Below, in pieces: positions 8,254-17,269 of a stretch of 64,000 nucleotides of DNA. Origin of the DNA: Blastocatellia bacterium (lineage in GTDB: Bacteria; Acidobacteriota; Blastocatellia; Chloracidobacteriales; JADJPF01); the NCBI GenBank assembly GCA_025057015.1, contig JANWYG010000003.1:168423-232422 (forward strand). The letters are read 5' to 3'. The notes beneath the pieces are model-generated. The model searched no databases, was not told the DNA's origin, and saw nothing but the letters and a program-made list of their open reading frames with translations. The translations under genes were made by a program, and so were the position numbers. The stretch's first letter is position 1. Each line of letters starts with the position of its first letter.

Positions 8254-11200
8254 ATGCGCGATGCCGAAAAAGCTTACTACAAATCATTGTTGGGCAGCGT
8301 CATAGACCGTAAGTACAAGCTCGTTTCGCTTATCGGGCAGGGTGGTATGGCAATGGTTTTTCTTGCTGAAAGGCTGCACCTGCACGATATGGTAGCAGTT
8401 AAGGTGCTAAGAGCACGTGGTTTAGACACTGGTTCTAGCAAAGGAGCAGTGGATGAACCGATAGGGCGTTTTCGCATAGAAGCTGCTGCTGCTGCTAAGG
8501 TTAAGCATCCTAACGTTGTGGCTATATATGACTTTGGGTCTACGGACGATGGTATAGTGTACATAGTCATGGAATTACTCGAAGGGCCTGGGCTGGATGC
8601 TGAAATGCGCCGGCATAGGCGCTTGAGTATAGAGCGAACCTTAGAGATACTCAAACCTGTTTGTTCGGCTATAGCAGCAGCCCATGCTACCGGACTATTA
8701 CATCGTGACATAAAGCCTTCGAACATTATTCTCCATCGCAGCAGGTATGACAACTCAGAGGTGGCCAAAGTGGTAGACTTTGGCATAGCGAAGTTTTATG
8801 AATCGCCGGAGTTTGTTGTAAAGACTACCGAGGGAGTAGTCTTGGGCACTGCTGAATATATGTCACCAGAACAATGCCAGGGACAGCCCTTGGATGGCCG
8901 CTCGGACATTTACTCGCTAGCAGTTGTATGTTATCAGATGCTTACCGGTAGCCTGCCTTATTTTGCAAGGACTACGAGCGAGTATTTAGTAAAGCATGTG
9001 CGGGCTGTGCCGATACCGCTGCGTGATCATAACAGTGACATACCGCCGCAGGTCGAGCGTGTAGTGATGAGGGCGTTGTCAAAGAATCCGGCGATGCGGC
9101 CGGCTACAGCTACTGAGTTTTATGAAGAGTTAGAGAAGGCTTGGCTTGAGAGTAAAGCCTGTAGGCAAGCTCTAGAGACTGGAACTAAAATCGAGCAGAA
9201 GGTATCTGAGGCAGGAGCTTATGTCGAACCTAGGTTTACAGCTTTTGGTGGGAGGAAAGCTGAGCTGAACAGACTGTTTGATGCTTGGCGGCAGGTTTAC
9301 AAAGGTGAAGGCAAATTGCTACTTATCTTAGGTGAGCCTGGTATAGGAAAGAGTTCCCTGCTTGACGAATTTTGTAGCCAGGTGGCTGCAACAGCCTCAG
9401 CGGTGGTTCTGCGCGGTAGGTTCTATGAATCTGCTGGCATCCGTTCGTATCACGGAATGATAATAGAACTCAAAGGCTATCTTAGAAAGTTGCGTTCTGG
9501 CAGCGAGAGAGCAGAAATTTTTGGTGCCGAAGCCGAAATTTTAATGCAAAGGCTAGCTCAAATATGGCAGACCGGCGGACTAGCGAATTATACGACTGAA
9601 ATCGAAGTTCGAGCTCGAAATTTTGTTACGCTAGCAAGGGTATTTTGCTTGATTTCGCGGCATAAACCTGTGCTTCTAGCCGTAGATGACATACATTGGG
9701 CGGATGAGTCGGTCTACAGTTTGCTAGCTCATCTGACGCATACCTTGGCTGCTGAAAGATTGTTGATAGCAGTTACGGCTCGTAACAGCAACACAAACCA
9801 AGCTTTCAGAGACTGGCTAAGTACTTTCGGGAGAAATAGCGACATACTCGAACTGGTGCGTCTTCAAGAGCCGCAGATTAAGGAGCTGTTGGAGTCTATT
9901 TTTGGGCGTGTAGCGATTGACGAACAGCAGGTTGAATTCTTGCACTTAGTAAGCGGTGGTAGTCCTTTCTTTCTCATAGAGCACTTGAAGTCGCTAGTAG
10001 CTGAGCGGCGGATAGTTTTGGATAGTCAACAGTGGGTTTTTGGAGATTTAAACATCAGTCCGCCGCGTTCTTTAGTTGATTACATTGAGCTAGTACTTGA
10101 AAAGGTAAGCCAGGAAACTCGTCAAGTGTTGACGTTTGCTGCAGTTATAGGAGAGCAATTTGACGTAGAGCTGCTTAGTTACCTGCTACAAGAGCAAGAA
10201 GCACAAGATTCTGTACGATCGGCTTTGAGGACTGGCTTGGAGCTGGGTTTTGTAGCACAGTTGCCGGAAGACGTCTATAGGTTTAGCAATGCTACAGTGA
10301 GGACTGTCCTTTGCGAGTCGCTCAACAAGCGAGTACGAAGAAAGCTACACAAGGCTATAGCAGATTATTTGACTCGTCATCGTGCAGGTACTGCACTTTG
10401 TGAACAGGCGTATCACTATTATGAAGCCATGCAGTTTGAGCAGGCTTTCACTTGCTGTGTAAAAGCGGCGGAAATTGCTCGCAAGCAATCTCAAATAAAT
10501 GATCTCAGTAGGTTTGTTCGATGGGGTGAGAAGTGTATAGAAGAGTCGGATAGACTAAAGCAGTTGGAGAATTCCGATGGAGGCCTTGCTGATTGTTCAG
10601 TTACTCCTGATTTAGTTGCTCGATTCAGATGGCTGAATGCCCTCAGCTTGCTTTATCACGGGCATACAGTTCTTGCCGAGCAGCAGTTACAGAAGGCCCT
10701 TGCTTGTAGATCGCTCCAACCACAGCTTTGTGGTCATGTTTTTCTTACTTTTGGTCTTGCTCGCTTCGGAGCAGGATTGTCTTCTGATGCTATAGATTAC
10801 TATCGTCAAGCCTTGCAGCGGTATCGCGAATGTTTTGATTTAGCTGGCCAGGGGTGGGTACTGCACAATCTCTGTATACTTTATGAGCAGCGCGGAGATT
10901 ACACACTTGCCCTGGATTGTGCTCGCGCTGCTGCTCAAATAGCAGTGCTTGTGGATTCTAGATTGCTCGAGAGCTTTGCTATGTCTGCTGAAGCTTGGAT
11001 ACTAGCTCGGTTGCGGCGGTTTGAGGAGGCAGAAATTGTGTGTAAAAAAGCTCTTGCTATAGCCCGCAATGCTAACCGAGCTGCTTGTTGTGCCTGTAGT
11101 AATGCACTGGCGGAAATTTATGCTCAGATGGGTAACTACGATCAAGCTTTAGAGCACTATAGCGAAGCGCTTAAATTAGCAAAAGCACTTGGAAATACTC

Positions 11201-11757
11201 GTTATGAGTGGATTGTAATTACTAATCTTGCTGAGATTTATGTAGCTAGACAGAAGTTTACTGAAGCTGAAAGTTGTTACTTGACGGCGCTGAAAATGCT
11301 TGAACAGACAGGTAATAGGCTCTACGAGCACATGGTGTTAGGGCGGTTGGTCAGGAATGCTATCAGGCTTGACAAAATAACTCAGGCGCAGGCCTACAAG
11401 GCGCAAGCCGAGGTGCTAGTAAGAGAGATTGATCTGCTCAAGCAAAAATGTGAGTATAGTCTAGCTGTGGCGGAGCTGTTTTTTGCAGAGGGTAATAATC
11501 AAGAAGTGTTGAGAGAAACTGAGCATGGCTTGCAGCTTGCTCGTAGGCTAGGGAGCGTAGAGCTTGAGTGGCCATTTTTGCTTGTCAGAGCGCGCTCGCT
11601 TAATGCTTTGGGTATGGTGGCTCAGGCTCGTGAGGTGCTTAAAGATTGTGTCGATTTGATAGAGCGTGCAGCTGAAGACATACCAGGTGAGCAACTTCGT
11701 AAAAGTTATCTTGACCATCCTGATCGTGCACTTGCCTTGAGTATGGTTGTGGGTTAA
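8254..11757 (+). CDS. Ser/Thr protein kinase fused to AAA-type ATPase and TPR regulator module
   Basis: A 1167-residue soluble signalling protein. Residues about 20-300 are a Hanks kinase: glycine loop GQGGMAMV, ATP lysine K50 (VAVKVL), HRDIKPSN at about 150, DFGIAK at about 175 and the EYMSPEQCQGQ activation segment. Residues about 320-620 form an AAA_16/STAND-type ATPase with Walker A GEPGIGKSS (about 360) and Walker B LLAVDDIHWADE (about 476). The rest is helical TPR repeats (about 830-1100). This layout is known for bacterial kinase-ATPase regulators; the partner is unknown. It starts 27 nt after the aminotransferase and its stop overlaps the convergent kinase gene in a TTAA. Confidence 0.93.
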   Translation: MRDAEKAYYKSLLGSVIDRKYKLVSLIGQGGMAMVFLAERLHLHDMVAVKVLRARGLDTGSSKGAVDEPIGRFRIEAAAAAKVKHPNVVAIYDFGSTDDGIVYIVMELLEGPGLDAEMRRHRRLSIERTLEILKPVCSAIAAAHATGLLHRDIKPSNIILHRSRYDNSEVAKVVDFGIAKFYESPEFVVKTTEGVVLGTAEYMSPEQCQGQPLDGRSDIYSLAVVCYQMLTGSLPYFARTTSEYLVKHVRAVPIPLRDHNSDIPPQVERVVMRALSKNPAMRPATATEFYEELEKAWLESKACRQALETGTKIEQKVSEAGAYVEPRFTAFGGRKAELNRLFDAWRQVYKGEGKLLLILGEPGIGKSSLLDEFCSQVAATASAVVLRGRFYESAGIRSYHGMIIELKGYLRKLRSGSERAEIFGAEAEILMQRLAQIWQTGGLANYTTEIEVRARNFVTLARVFCLISRHKPVLLAVDDIHWADESVYSLLAHLTHTLAAERLLIAVTARNSNTNQAFRDWLSTFGRNSDILELVRLQEPQIKELLESIFGRVAIDEQQVEFLHLVSGGSPFFLIEHLKSLVAERRIVLDSQQWVFGDLNISPPRSLVDYIELVLEKVSQETRQVLTFAAVIGEQFDVELLSYLLQEQEAQDSVRSALRTGLELGFVAQLPEDVYRFSNATVRTVLCESLNKRVRRKLHKAIADYLTRHRAGTALCEQAYHYYEAMQFEQAFTCCVKAAEIARKQSQINDLSRFVRWGEKCIEESDRLKQLENSDGGLADCSVTPDLVARFRWLNALSLLYHGHTVLAEQQLQKALACRSLQPQLCGHVFLTFGLARFGAGLSSDAIDYYRQALQRYRECFDLAGQGWVLHNLCILYEQRGDYTLALDCARAAAQIAVLVDSRLLESFAMSAEAWILARLRRFEEAEIVCKKALAIARNANRAACCACSNALAEIYAQMGNYDQALEHYSEALKLAKALGNTRYEWIVITNLAEIYVARQKFTEAESCYLTALKMLEQTGNRLYEHMVLGRLVRNAIRLDKITQAQAYKAQAEVLVREIDLLKQKCEYSLAVAELFFAEGNNQEVLRETEHGLQLARRLGSVELEWPFLLVRARSLNALGMVAQAREVLKDCVDLIERAAEDIPGEQLRKSYLDHPDRALALSMVVG

Positions 11758-13235
11758 TCATCGTTTTTACCTAACTTCCGTAGCATCTCGCGTAATATTT
11801 TGCGTTTTTTTCTGTGCTTTGTATAAAGTGTTTCTTCTATAGATATTCTGAAATTTTCTTCAAGATGTTCATCATTCTGTTTGCCTCTTTTTTGCCTGCG
11901 TTTATCTTCACGCAGATCAGATTTCCTAGATGCGATATGCTTACTTGGCACTTCCTCGTTTGTTTTTGGCTTGGATGGAGAAGTTTTTACTGTTTGATCG
12001 GATTGAGTTTGTGTTGGCTGTGTTTCTGGCAGAGGGGGCTGTTGAAAAATTATTTTCGGAGTGGCTGGTGAAACGGTTGGTTTCTGGGGCTCGGCAGAAA
12101 GAGAGTTTGAGATGTAGTAAATGCCGACGCCCATTGCTGAGGCTATGCCAGCTAGGATGAAGCGTCTAGTGCGGGTAGGCGGTTCAGTCGGGACTACTAC
12201 TGTGGCTGGGACTGTAGGATTGTCTGCGGTAGGTTTGGTTTCTTTTTGCAAAGTCTGAGTGAGCTGAATCTTTGTTGGTACCAGTTCTTGTAATATTGGG
12301 TTTGCTAAGTTGTCTGAGCTTGCGATGACGCTTTGTAGTTCGTTTAGTAGTTTTAGAGCGGAAGAGAAGCGTTTTTCTGGTTGCTTACATAAGGCTTTTT
12401 CCAATACTTCATCAAGGCGTTTGTCAAGGTTTGGCACATAAGAGCGCACTGGAGGCAGTGGTTTTAGCAGATGTCCTGCTATTATTGCCTCAAGAGATCC
12501 TGTGTAAGGTGGACTGCCAGCAATCATTTCGTAGAAAATGATTCCGAGAGCGTATATGTCTACGCTAGGAGTTGACAGATTTCCTTCGAACATCTCGGGT
12601 GACATATAATAAGGAGTACCCATTATTTGTCCCGTTTGAGTGAGCTTTGGGTCATCTGCGTGTAGTATCTTTGCAAGGCCAAAGTCGACTACTTTAACGA
12701 CGAAACTACCGTCCTCGGTTTGTTTAAGCATGACATTTTCGGGTTTTAAGTCGCGATGCACTATTCCTATCTTATGCGCTGCTTCTACTACGGAGCAGAT
12801 CGGAGCAAACAGTGAAAGAGCTTGTTTTGGCGTAAGTCGTCCAGTTTTGTTGAGCATTTCTCTTAGACTTATCCCGTTTATAAACTCCATCACTATGAAG
12901 GCTTTGTCGTCTATTGTTCCGAAGTCGTAGATAGTCACTGCGTTTGGATGCTCTAGCATTGCCGTTGCTTTTGCTTCACGCATGAAGCGGAAAGTCATAC
13001 TTTCGCCAGTAAGAGCACTTGATTGCATGACTTTAATAGCAACTTTGCGTCCGAGTTGTAGATGGCGGCCTTCATAAACTGTACCCATGCCGCCGCGACC
13101 GAGCAATCGTAGTATTTCGTAGCGTTCTAAGAATACCTGACCTATTAGTGGGTCATCGTCTAATGGGCAGCCATCTTGCGGGCAGTGGGTCATTTCGGCT
13201 GGGAAAGCCTTGTTGCATTTTGCACAAACCTTCAC
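11754..13235 (-). CDS. Membrane-anchored Ser/Thr protein kinase with N-terminal zinc ribbon
   Basis: With the GTG start at 13235 (GGAG 7 nt upstream) the protein has 493 residues and begins directly with a zinc ribbon (C4, C7, C18, C23; CPQDG type). A complete kinase domain follows: GRGGMGTVYEG, VAIKVM, HRDLKPENVML, DFGLAKI, GTPYYMSPE. Near residue 375 is one transmembrane segment (FILAGIASAMGVGIYYIS). A Pro/Thr/Gln-rich tail and a strongly basic C-terminal stretch come after it. The frame is open about 21 codons further upstream, but that extension has no clear ribosome site. The signal is unknown; topology suggests a cytoplasmic kinase with a small external tail. Confidence 0.92.
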   Translation of the reverse strand: MKVCAKCNKAFPAEMTHCPQDGCPLDDDPLIGQVFLERYEILRLLGRGGMGTVYEGRHLQLGRKVAIKVMQSSALTGESMTFRFMREAKATAMLEHPNAVTIYDFGTIDDKAFIVMEFINGISLREMLNKTGRLTPKQALSLFAPICSVVEAAHKIGIVHRDLKPENVMLKQTEDGSFVVKVVDFGLAKILHADDPKLTQTGQIMGTPYYMSPEMFEGNLSTPSVDIYALGIIFYEMIAGSPPYTGSLEAIIAGHLLKPLPPVRSYVPNLDKRLDEVLEKALCKQPEKRFSSALKLLNELQSVIASSDNLANPILQELVPTKIQLTQTLQKETKPTADNPTVPATVVVPTEPPTRTRRFILAGIASAMGVGIYYISNSLSAEPQKPTVSPATPKIIFQQPPLPETQPTQTQSDQTVKTSPSKPKTNEEVPSKHIASRKSDLREDKRRQKRGKQNDEHLEENFRISIEETLYTKHRKKRKILREMLRKLGKNDD

Positions 13236-13477
13236 CTTGCTTCTCCGATTGGATTTAAGGGTGACATAATTCTGGACTATCTTGCATTGAGCCGACAAGG
13301 GATCATTTTAGGGCTATATGATGATTTTGCGTGAGCAGCTCAAGTTTTCTTACATTTGCTTACTTTGCAGCAAGGCAGGTTTTCAGCAATCATGCATATT
13401 CACTTCAAGCGTAATTTGTGCCTGATCTTCTAGGTGAGACCTGGATTGAAGCATTTGCCAACACAAGTTTGCAGTTC
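13236..13477. other. Intergenic stretch without recognised gene
   Basis: About 240 bp between the start of the zinc-ribbon kinase and the 3' end of the HTH/coiled-coil gene. It must carry the kinase promoter on the minus strand. I see no convincing -35/-10 pair, tRNA or terminator hairpin in it. Confidence 0.4.
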
Positions 13478-14266
13478 TCACTCGGATTCACCTTTAGACT
13501 TGCGTTTGCTGTGCTGTTGCGCTGCCAATTGTTCAGCCCTTTTCAGTATGGTTTTTAAAGGAGCTAGATCCACAGTCAATTTGCCTGTGGTAGCGAGTAT
13601 GGCAGCTTCGTGTGTTTTAGCCATGTCGGCTATTATTTGTAGTGCTTTTGAAAAGAACTCTGTAGGAGTATGTTGAGGTTGGTGTGCTTGTAAGCCTTCT
13701 ATGGTCTTTAGGAGTATTTGTTGTGTGCTTGAGATTTTAGCTAGTTGTGTATTTATCTGCTGTAGCTCCTTTGACTGCTCGGCTTGTAGTTTTCCTACGA
13801 GCTCAGCTAGTGCTGATAGTTGCTTTTCAAGGGTGTTGACTTTGAGCAGTATATTTGCTGTTTCAGGTATGCTGCTAGTGCTAAGGTCATTTGTTGTGCC
13901 AGCTATTTGTGGCAGTTGTGTGGTAGTGGTGGGGGGCTGTTCTTGGACAGAGGGCTGGAGTTTAGATAAGCGTTGGCGGGTTTTGGGTGGGTGTTGGGGA
14001 GAGATGGCCTTTTCTACGTCAGGTTTGTAGAAGAGCTTTACTTTCCAGTTCGTTGATGAACGGAGGCTGCGCGACAATCCATGTTCGCGTAGCATTTTTA
14101 ACCAACGGAAGTAGCTTCTTTCAGAGATGCCGTACCCACTCTTGAGTGAGTTGCGGTGTAACCATAGGGAAGGGTTGTAGAAGTTTTCTTCGGGTACATC
14201 AGCCCATAATGCTTTCTCTTGGTCTGTTTCGGGTAGACAGGGTAGATGTTCGTGGGTGGCGTCCAT
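13478..14266 (-). CDS. Putative HTH DNA-binding protein with coiled-coil C-terminus
   Basis: A 262-residue protein I do not recognise as a named family. The N-terminal third looks like a winged or MerR-type helix-turn-helix: GISERSYFRWLKMLREHGL followed by a basic strand and KLFYKPDVEKAI. A Pro/Thr/Gln-rich linker (about 85-125) leads to a long heptad-like helix (about 130-200) and a basic tail. This suggests a dimeric DNA- or structure-binding protein. Its ATG overlaps the stop of the STAS gene by one base (TAATG), so the two are translationally coupled and may work together as a signal output. Function is inferred only. Confidence 0.6.
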   Translation of the reverse strand: MDATHEHLPCLPETDQEKALWADVPEENFYNPSLWLHRNSLKSGYGISERSYFRWLKMLREHGLSRSLRSSTNWKVKLFYKPDVEKAISPQHPPKTRQRLSKLQPSVQEQPPTTTTQLPQIAGTTNDLSTSSIPETANILLKVNTLEKQLSALAELVGKLQAEQSKELQQINTQLAKISSTQQILLKTIEGLQAHQPQHTPTEFFSKALQIIADMAKTHEAAILATTGKLTVDLAPLKTILKRAEQLAAQQHSKRKSKGESE

Positions 14267-14604
14267 TATTTAAAGCTTCTTATAGCAGCTTCTTCAGAGT
14301 CGAAAGTTTCGAAGACGGTAATGAGTTTAGTGATGGTCAGCAGATATACGAGCCTTTTGGACAAGTTTACTAGCTTAAGTTCTCCTCCAGCACGCTTAAC
14401 TGCTGTGTAGCAGCGAACTACTTCGCCTAAACCAGAGCTGTCCATGTATGGGACATCCTTGCAGTTGAGTAGGACACGCCGTACTCCTCGAGCTATCAGA
14501 TCTGCAACATATTGCTTAAGCTGTACGTCGCCATCTCCGAGCAAAATTTTTCCTTCGAGGTCAAGTATAGTGACATCTTCTATTTGTCGCTCCGAGATGT
14601 TCAT
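14266..14604 (-). CDS. STAS-domain anti-sigma factor antagonist
   Basis: A 112-residue single STAS domain of the SpoIIAA/RsbV type. The phosphorylation loop YMDSSGLGE places the phospho-acceptor at Ser56. Such proteins bind an anti-sigma kinase when dephosphorylated and release the sigma factor. No RsbW-like kinase is in this window, so the partner lies elsewhere. The ATG has an AAGGAGATACC-type ribosome site. It is the first gene of a two-gene unit with the HTH/coiled-coil gene and is divergent from a PP2C phosphatase gene 160 bp away, a plausible dephosphorylating partner. Confidence 0.9.
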   Translation of the reverse strand: MNISERQIEDVTILDLEGKILLGDGDVQLKQYVADLIARGVRRVLLNCKDVPYMDSSGLGEVVRCYTAVKRAGGELKLVNLSKRLVYLLTITKLITVFETFDSEEAAIRSFK

Positions 14605-14765
14605 TTGTCGGTATCTCCTTGAGTAATTTTTGTGATTTTGATTAAATGTTCATCCAGGCTCACTTCGGACCTCAAGTGGGTGGAGACTACAACAGCAGAA
14701 GTTTACAACAGGGCAGGTGATTTGGCAATAAGTTAGGGTAGAGATGAAGCTTTGGGGGTGGCTCT

Positions 14766-15995
14766 TTGAGTGAGAAAGCGCCTTTCGTGTTGACTTCCAT
14801 TTATGCTCGCTCGGATAAAGGTAGTGTACGCGAGAATAACGAGGATAACTTCATAGTGGCGGATATATTGACTGGAAAGTCATATAGTGCACCGCAGTCG
14901 ATAGAGCGTTCGCTTGAACGGAACTTGCTGCTGCTTGCAGTCTCTGATGGTATGGGTGGAGCAAGTGCCGGTGAAATAGCTTCTGCAGTGACCGTTTATT
15001 CTCTCAAGGCTGAGTTGATACGTTTGTCAGCTGTCGGGAATTCTGTTGACCGGCTGACTGAGGCTGTCAAGCAGGTAAATAATGTAGTCCTAAGGTTAGG
15101 CGAAAGTTGTCAGGAGCTGAAAGGTATGGGAGCGACGTTGACGGCGGTGCTTATAGAAGGTGCTCGGGCCTACATAGCAGAAGTGGGCGACAGTCGGGCT
15201 TACATCATCCGGCAGGGACGTATTAAGCAGGTGACCGTAGACCAGTCGCTATATGCTATGTTGGCTGAGACTGAGGGGTACAAGGGAAAGCAAATGCCAG
15301 CAGCGACATCTAAGAACGTACTTTTACAGTCTTTGGGTGGGCAACCTTCGGTGCAGGTTGCTTTAAGTACGGTTGAACTGCGCGCCGGAGATCACCTGTT
15401 GCTGTGTTCCGATGGACTTTCAAACAAGCTAGAAAATGACGAGATAAGAAAACTTGTCGAGCGCTCACCTAATCTAGAGGCTGCTTGCAGAACCATGATA
15501 GATGTAGCCAAGAGACGTGGTGGTGAAGATAATGTTACTGTGATACTAGCTCGTTTTGATGGTACTGGTTTGCGAGTTGGTAGCAGGGCCTCTCTCAATC
15601 AGACTATAGATATGCTGGCGCTGTTTGATCCTATGTCGGATAGACCTGACAGATCTACGCGTCCGCTTGTTTCTGAGCAAGGTGAAGGTGAAGAGTTTGT
15701 ATCAACTGTAGGTATGTTGCCGCATAGAGGCAATTATGAGGGCAGAGATAAACTGCTGGATGCTGGACAAAGGGTCTCAAGGTTACTTGCAGAGAGCCGT
15801 AAGGCGTGCAATGAATTGTGTATGGAGCTTAAGCTTTTGGAAGCGTGGCTGCAAGAGTGTGGTGAATATGATGCTGAACTACGGCGTGTGCTTGCGCACC
15901 TTGAGTACACCAATAGGCGCCTTCATACTGCTGAATCGTTTGCAAAACGGTATAATGCGTTGATAGATCGTCTGAGCAAAGTGAGTATGCCTTGA
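14766..15995 (+). CDS. PP2C-family Ser/Thr protein phosphatase
   Basis: A 409-residue protein with a PPM/PP2C catalytic domain (about residues 10-260): RSDKGSVRENNEDNF, AVSDGMGGASAGE, AEVGDSRAYIIR, LLLCSDGLSNKL and GGEDNVTVILARF, so all metal-binding aspartates are present. About 150 C-terminal residues form a charged, partly helical extension of unknown role. The start is TTG with GGGGGTGG just upstream. It probably reverses Hanks-kinase phosphorylation, possibly on the adjacent STAS protein. clpX follows 39 nt later, so the two are likely co-transcribed. Confidence 0.93.
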   Translation: MSEKAPFVLTSIYARSDKGSVRENNEDNFIVADILTGKSYSAPQSIERSLERNLLLLAVSDGMGGASAGEIASAVTVYSLKAELIRLSAVGNSVDRLTEAVKQVNNVVLRLGESCQELKGMGATLTAVLIEGARAYIAEVGDSRAYIIRQGRIKQVTVDQSLYAMLAETEGYKGKQMPAATSKNVLLQSLGGQPSVQVALSTVELRAGDHLLLCSDGLSNKLENDEIRKLVERSPNLEAACRTMIDVAKRRGGEDNVTVILARFDGTGLRVGSRASLNQTIDMLALFDPMSDRPDRSTRPLVSEQGEGEEFVSTVGMLPHRGNYEGRDKLLDAGQRVSRLLAESRKACNELCMELKLLEAWLQECGEYDAELRRVLAHLEYTNRRLHTAESFAKRYNALIDRLSKVSMP

Positions 15996-16034
15996 CAGTA
16001 GCCTACTGGATTTTGTACCAAACCCGGAGGAAGA

Positions 16035-17258
16035 ATGAAACCATACGATGATTTTCCGAGATGTTCGTTTTGTCATAAGACGAACCGAGAGGTCAAAAAA
16101 CTTATAGCCGGCCCTTCGGTCTATATTTGTAACGAGTGTGTCAGTATATGTAATGAGATAATAGTGGATGATGCAAAAGAGATGGAAGCAAAGCGTGCTG
16201 GTTTGCCAACACCGGCTGAAATAAAGGCGACGTTGGATCAGTACATAGTACAGCAGGAAGAGACTAAAAAGCGCTTAGCCGTTGCTGTCTATCAGCACTA
16301 CAAGCGTGTCTCGTTTTCTAGAAAAAGGCCTAAGAAAGACGATGTCGAAGTACAGAAAAGCAACGTCTTGCTGATAGGACCTACAGGCACGGGCAAGACT
16401 CTTTTTGCTCAGACGCTTGCCAGGATGATAGATGTACCGTTTTGTGTGGCTGATGCAACGACACTTACCGAAGCAGGGTACGTGGGCGAGGATGTGGAAA
16501 ATATCATTGCTAAGCTTCTTGACGCGGCTGGCGGAGATGTAGAGCGGGCTCAGATAGGAATAGTCTATATAGATGAGATAGATAAGATAGCGCGTAAGGA
16601 TGAGAACCCGTCTCCTACTCGAGACGTCTCTGGCGAAGGTGTACAACAGTCTTTGCTAAAGATTTTGGAAGGTACGGATGTGATGGTGCCACAAACTCGC
16701 TCGCCTCGATATCATCAACAGGAACGTATAAAAGTTAATACAAACAACATACTTTTCATTTGTGGGGGAGCTTTCGTGGGGTTAGAAAAGATAGTCGAGC
16801 GGCGACTCGGCGCAAAGACTATAGGTTTTGGTTCGGACTTGAACGCTAGATCCCGTCCAAGATCCATGAAGGTCGAGCCGGAAGATCTCATCAAATACGG
16901 TATGATTCCAGAATTTGTCGGCCGACTACCGATAGTCAGTACGTTACATGAGCTTGATGTAGATGCTTTGAAAGAAATTTTGATCAGACCCAAAAATGCT
17001 CTGATAAAGCAGTATCAAGCCCTATTTGAGCTTGATGGCATTAAGGTGACATTTGCTGATGAAGCTGTCGAAGCGATAGCTAGAAAGGCTATAGAGCTTA
17101 AAGTGGGTGCTCGAGGCCTGCGGATGATAATGGAAAAGATAATGCTAGATGCCTTCTATACGCTCCCGTCGCAACGTAAGGTGAAGAAATTTACCGTGAC
17201 GCTCGATGTAGTAGAATCTGGCCTGCTTTCGCTTCATGCGCTAGAACAGGCCAGTTAG
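16035..17258 (+). CDS. clpX: ATP-dependent Clp protease ATP-binding subunit ClpX
   Basis: Hexameric AAA+ unfoldase that feeds substrates to ClpP. The N-terminal zinc-binding domain has C10, C13, C32 and C35; Walker A is GPTGTGKT (115-122); Walker B is [25 protein letters not shown] and the sensor-2 GARGLR motif follow. Length (407 aa) is normal. The ribosome site GGAGGA lies just before the ATG. clpP is not adjacent, unlike the common clpP-clpX order, so it must be elsewhere. Confidence 0.98.
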   Translation: MKPYDDFPRCSFCHKTNREVKKLIAGPSVYICNECVSICNEIIVDDAKEMEAKRAGLPTPAEIKATLDQYIVQQEETKKRLAVAVYQHYKRVSFSRKRPKKDDVEVQKSNVLLIGPTGTGKTLFAQTLARMIDVPFCVADATTLTEAGYVGEDVENIIAKLLDAAGGDVERAQIGIVYIDEIDKIARKDENPSPTRDVSGEGVQQSLLKILEGTDVMVPQTRSPRYHQQERIKVNTNNILFICGGAFVGLEKIVERRLGAKTIGFGSDLNARSRPRSMKVEPEDLIKYGMIPEFVGRLPIVSTLHELDVDALKEILIRPKNALIKQYQALFELDGIKVTFADEAVEAIARKAIELKVGARGLRMIMEKIMLDAFYTLPSQRKVKKFTVTLDVVESGLLSLHALEQAS

Positions 17259-17269
17259 TCAAAAAGTTT

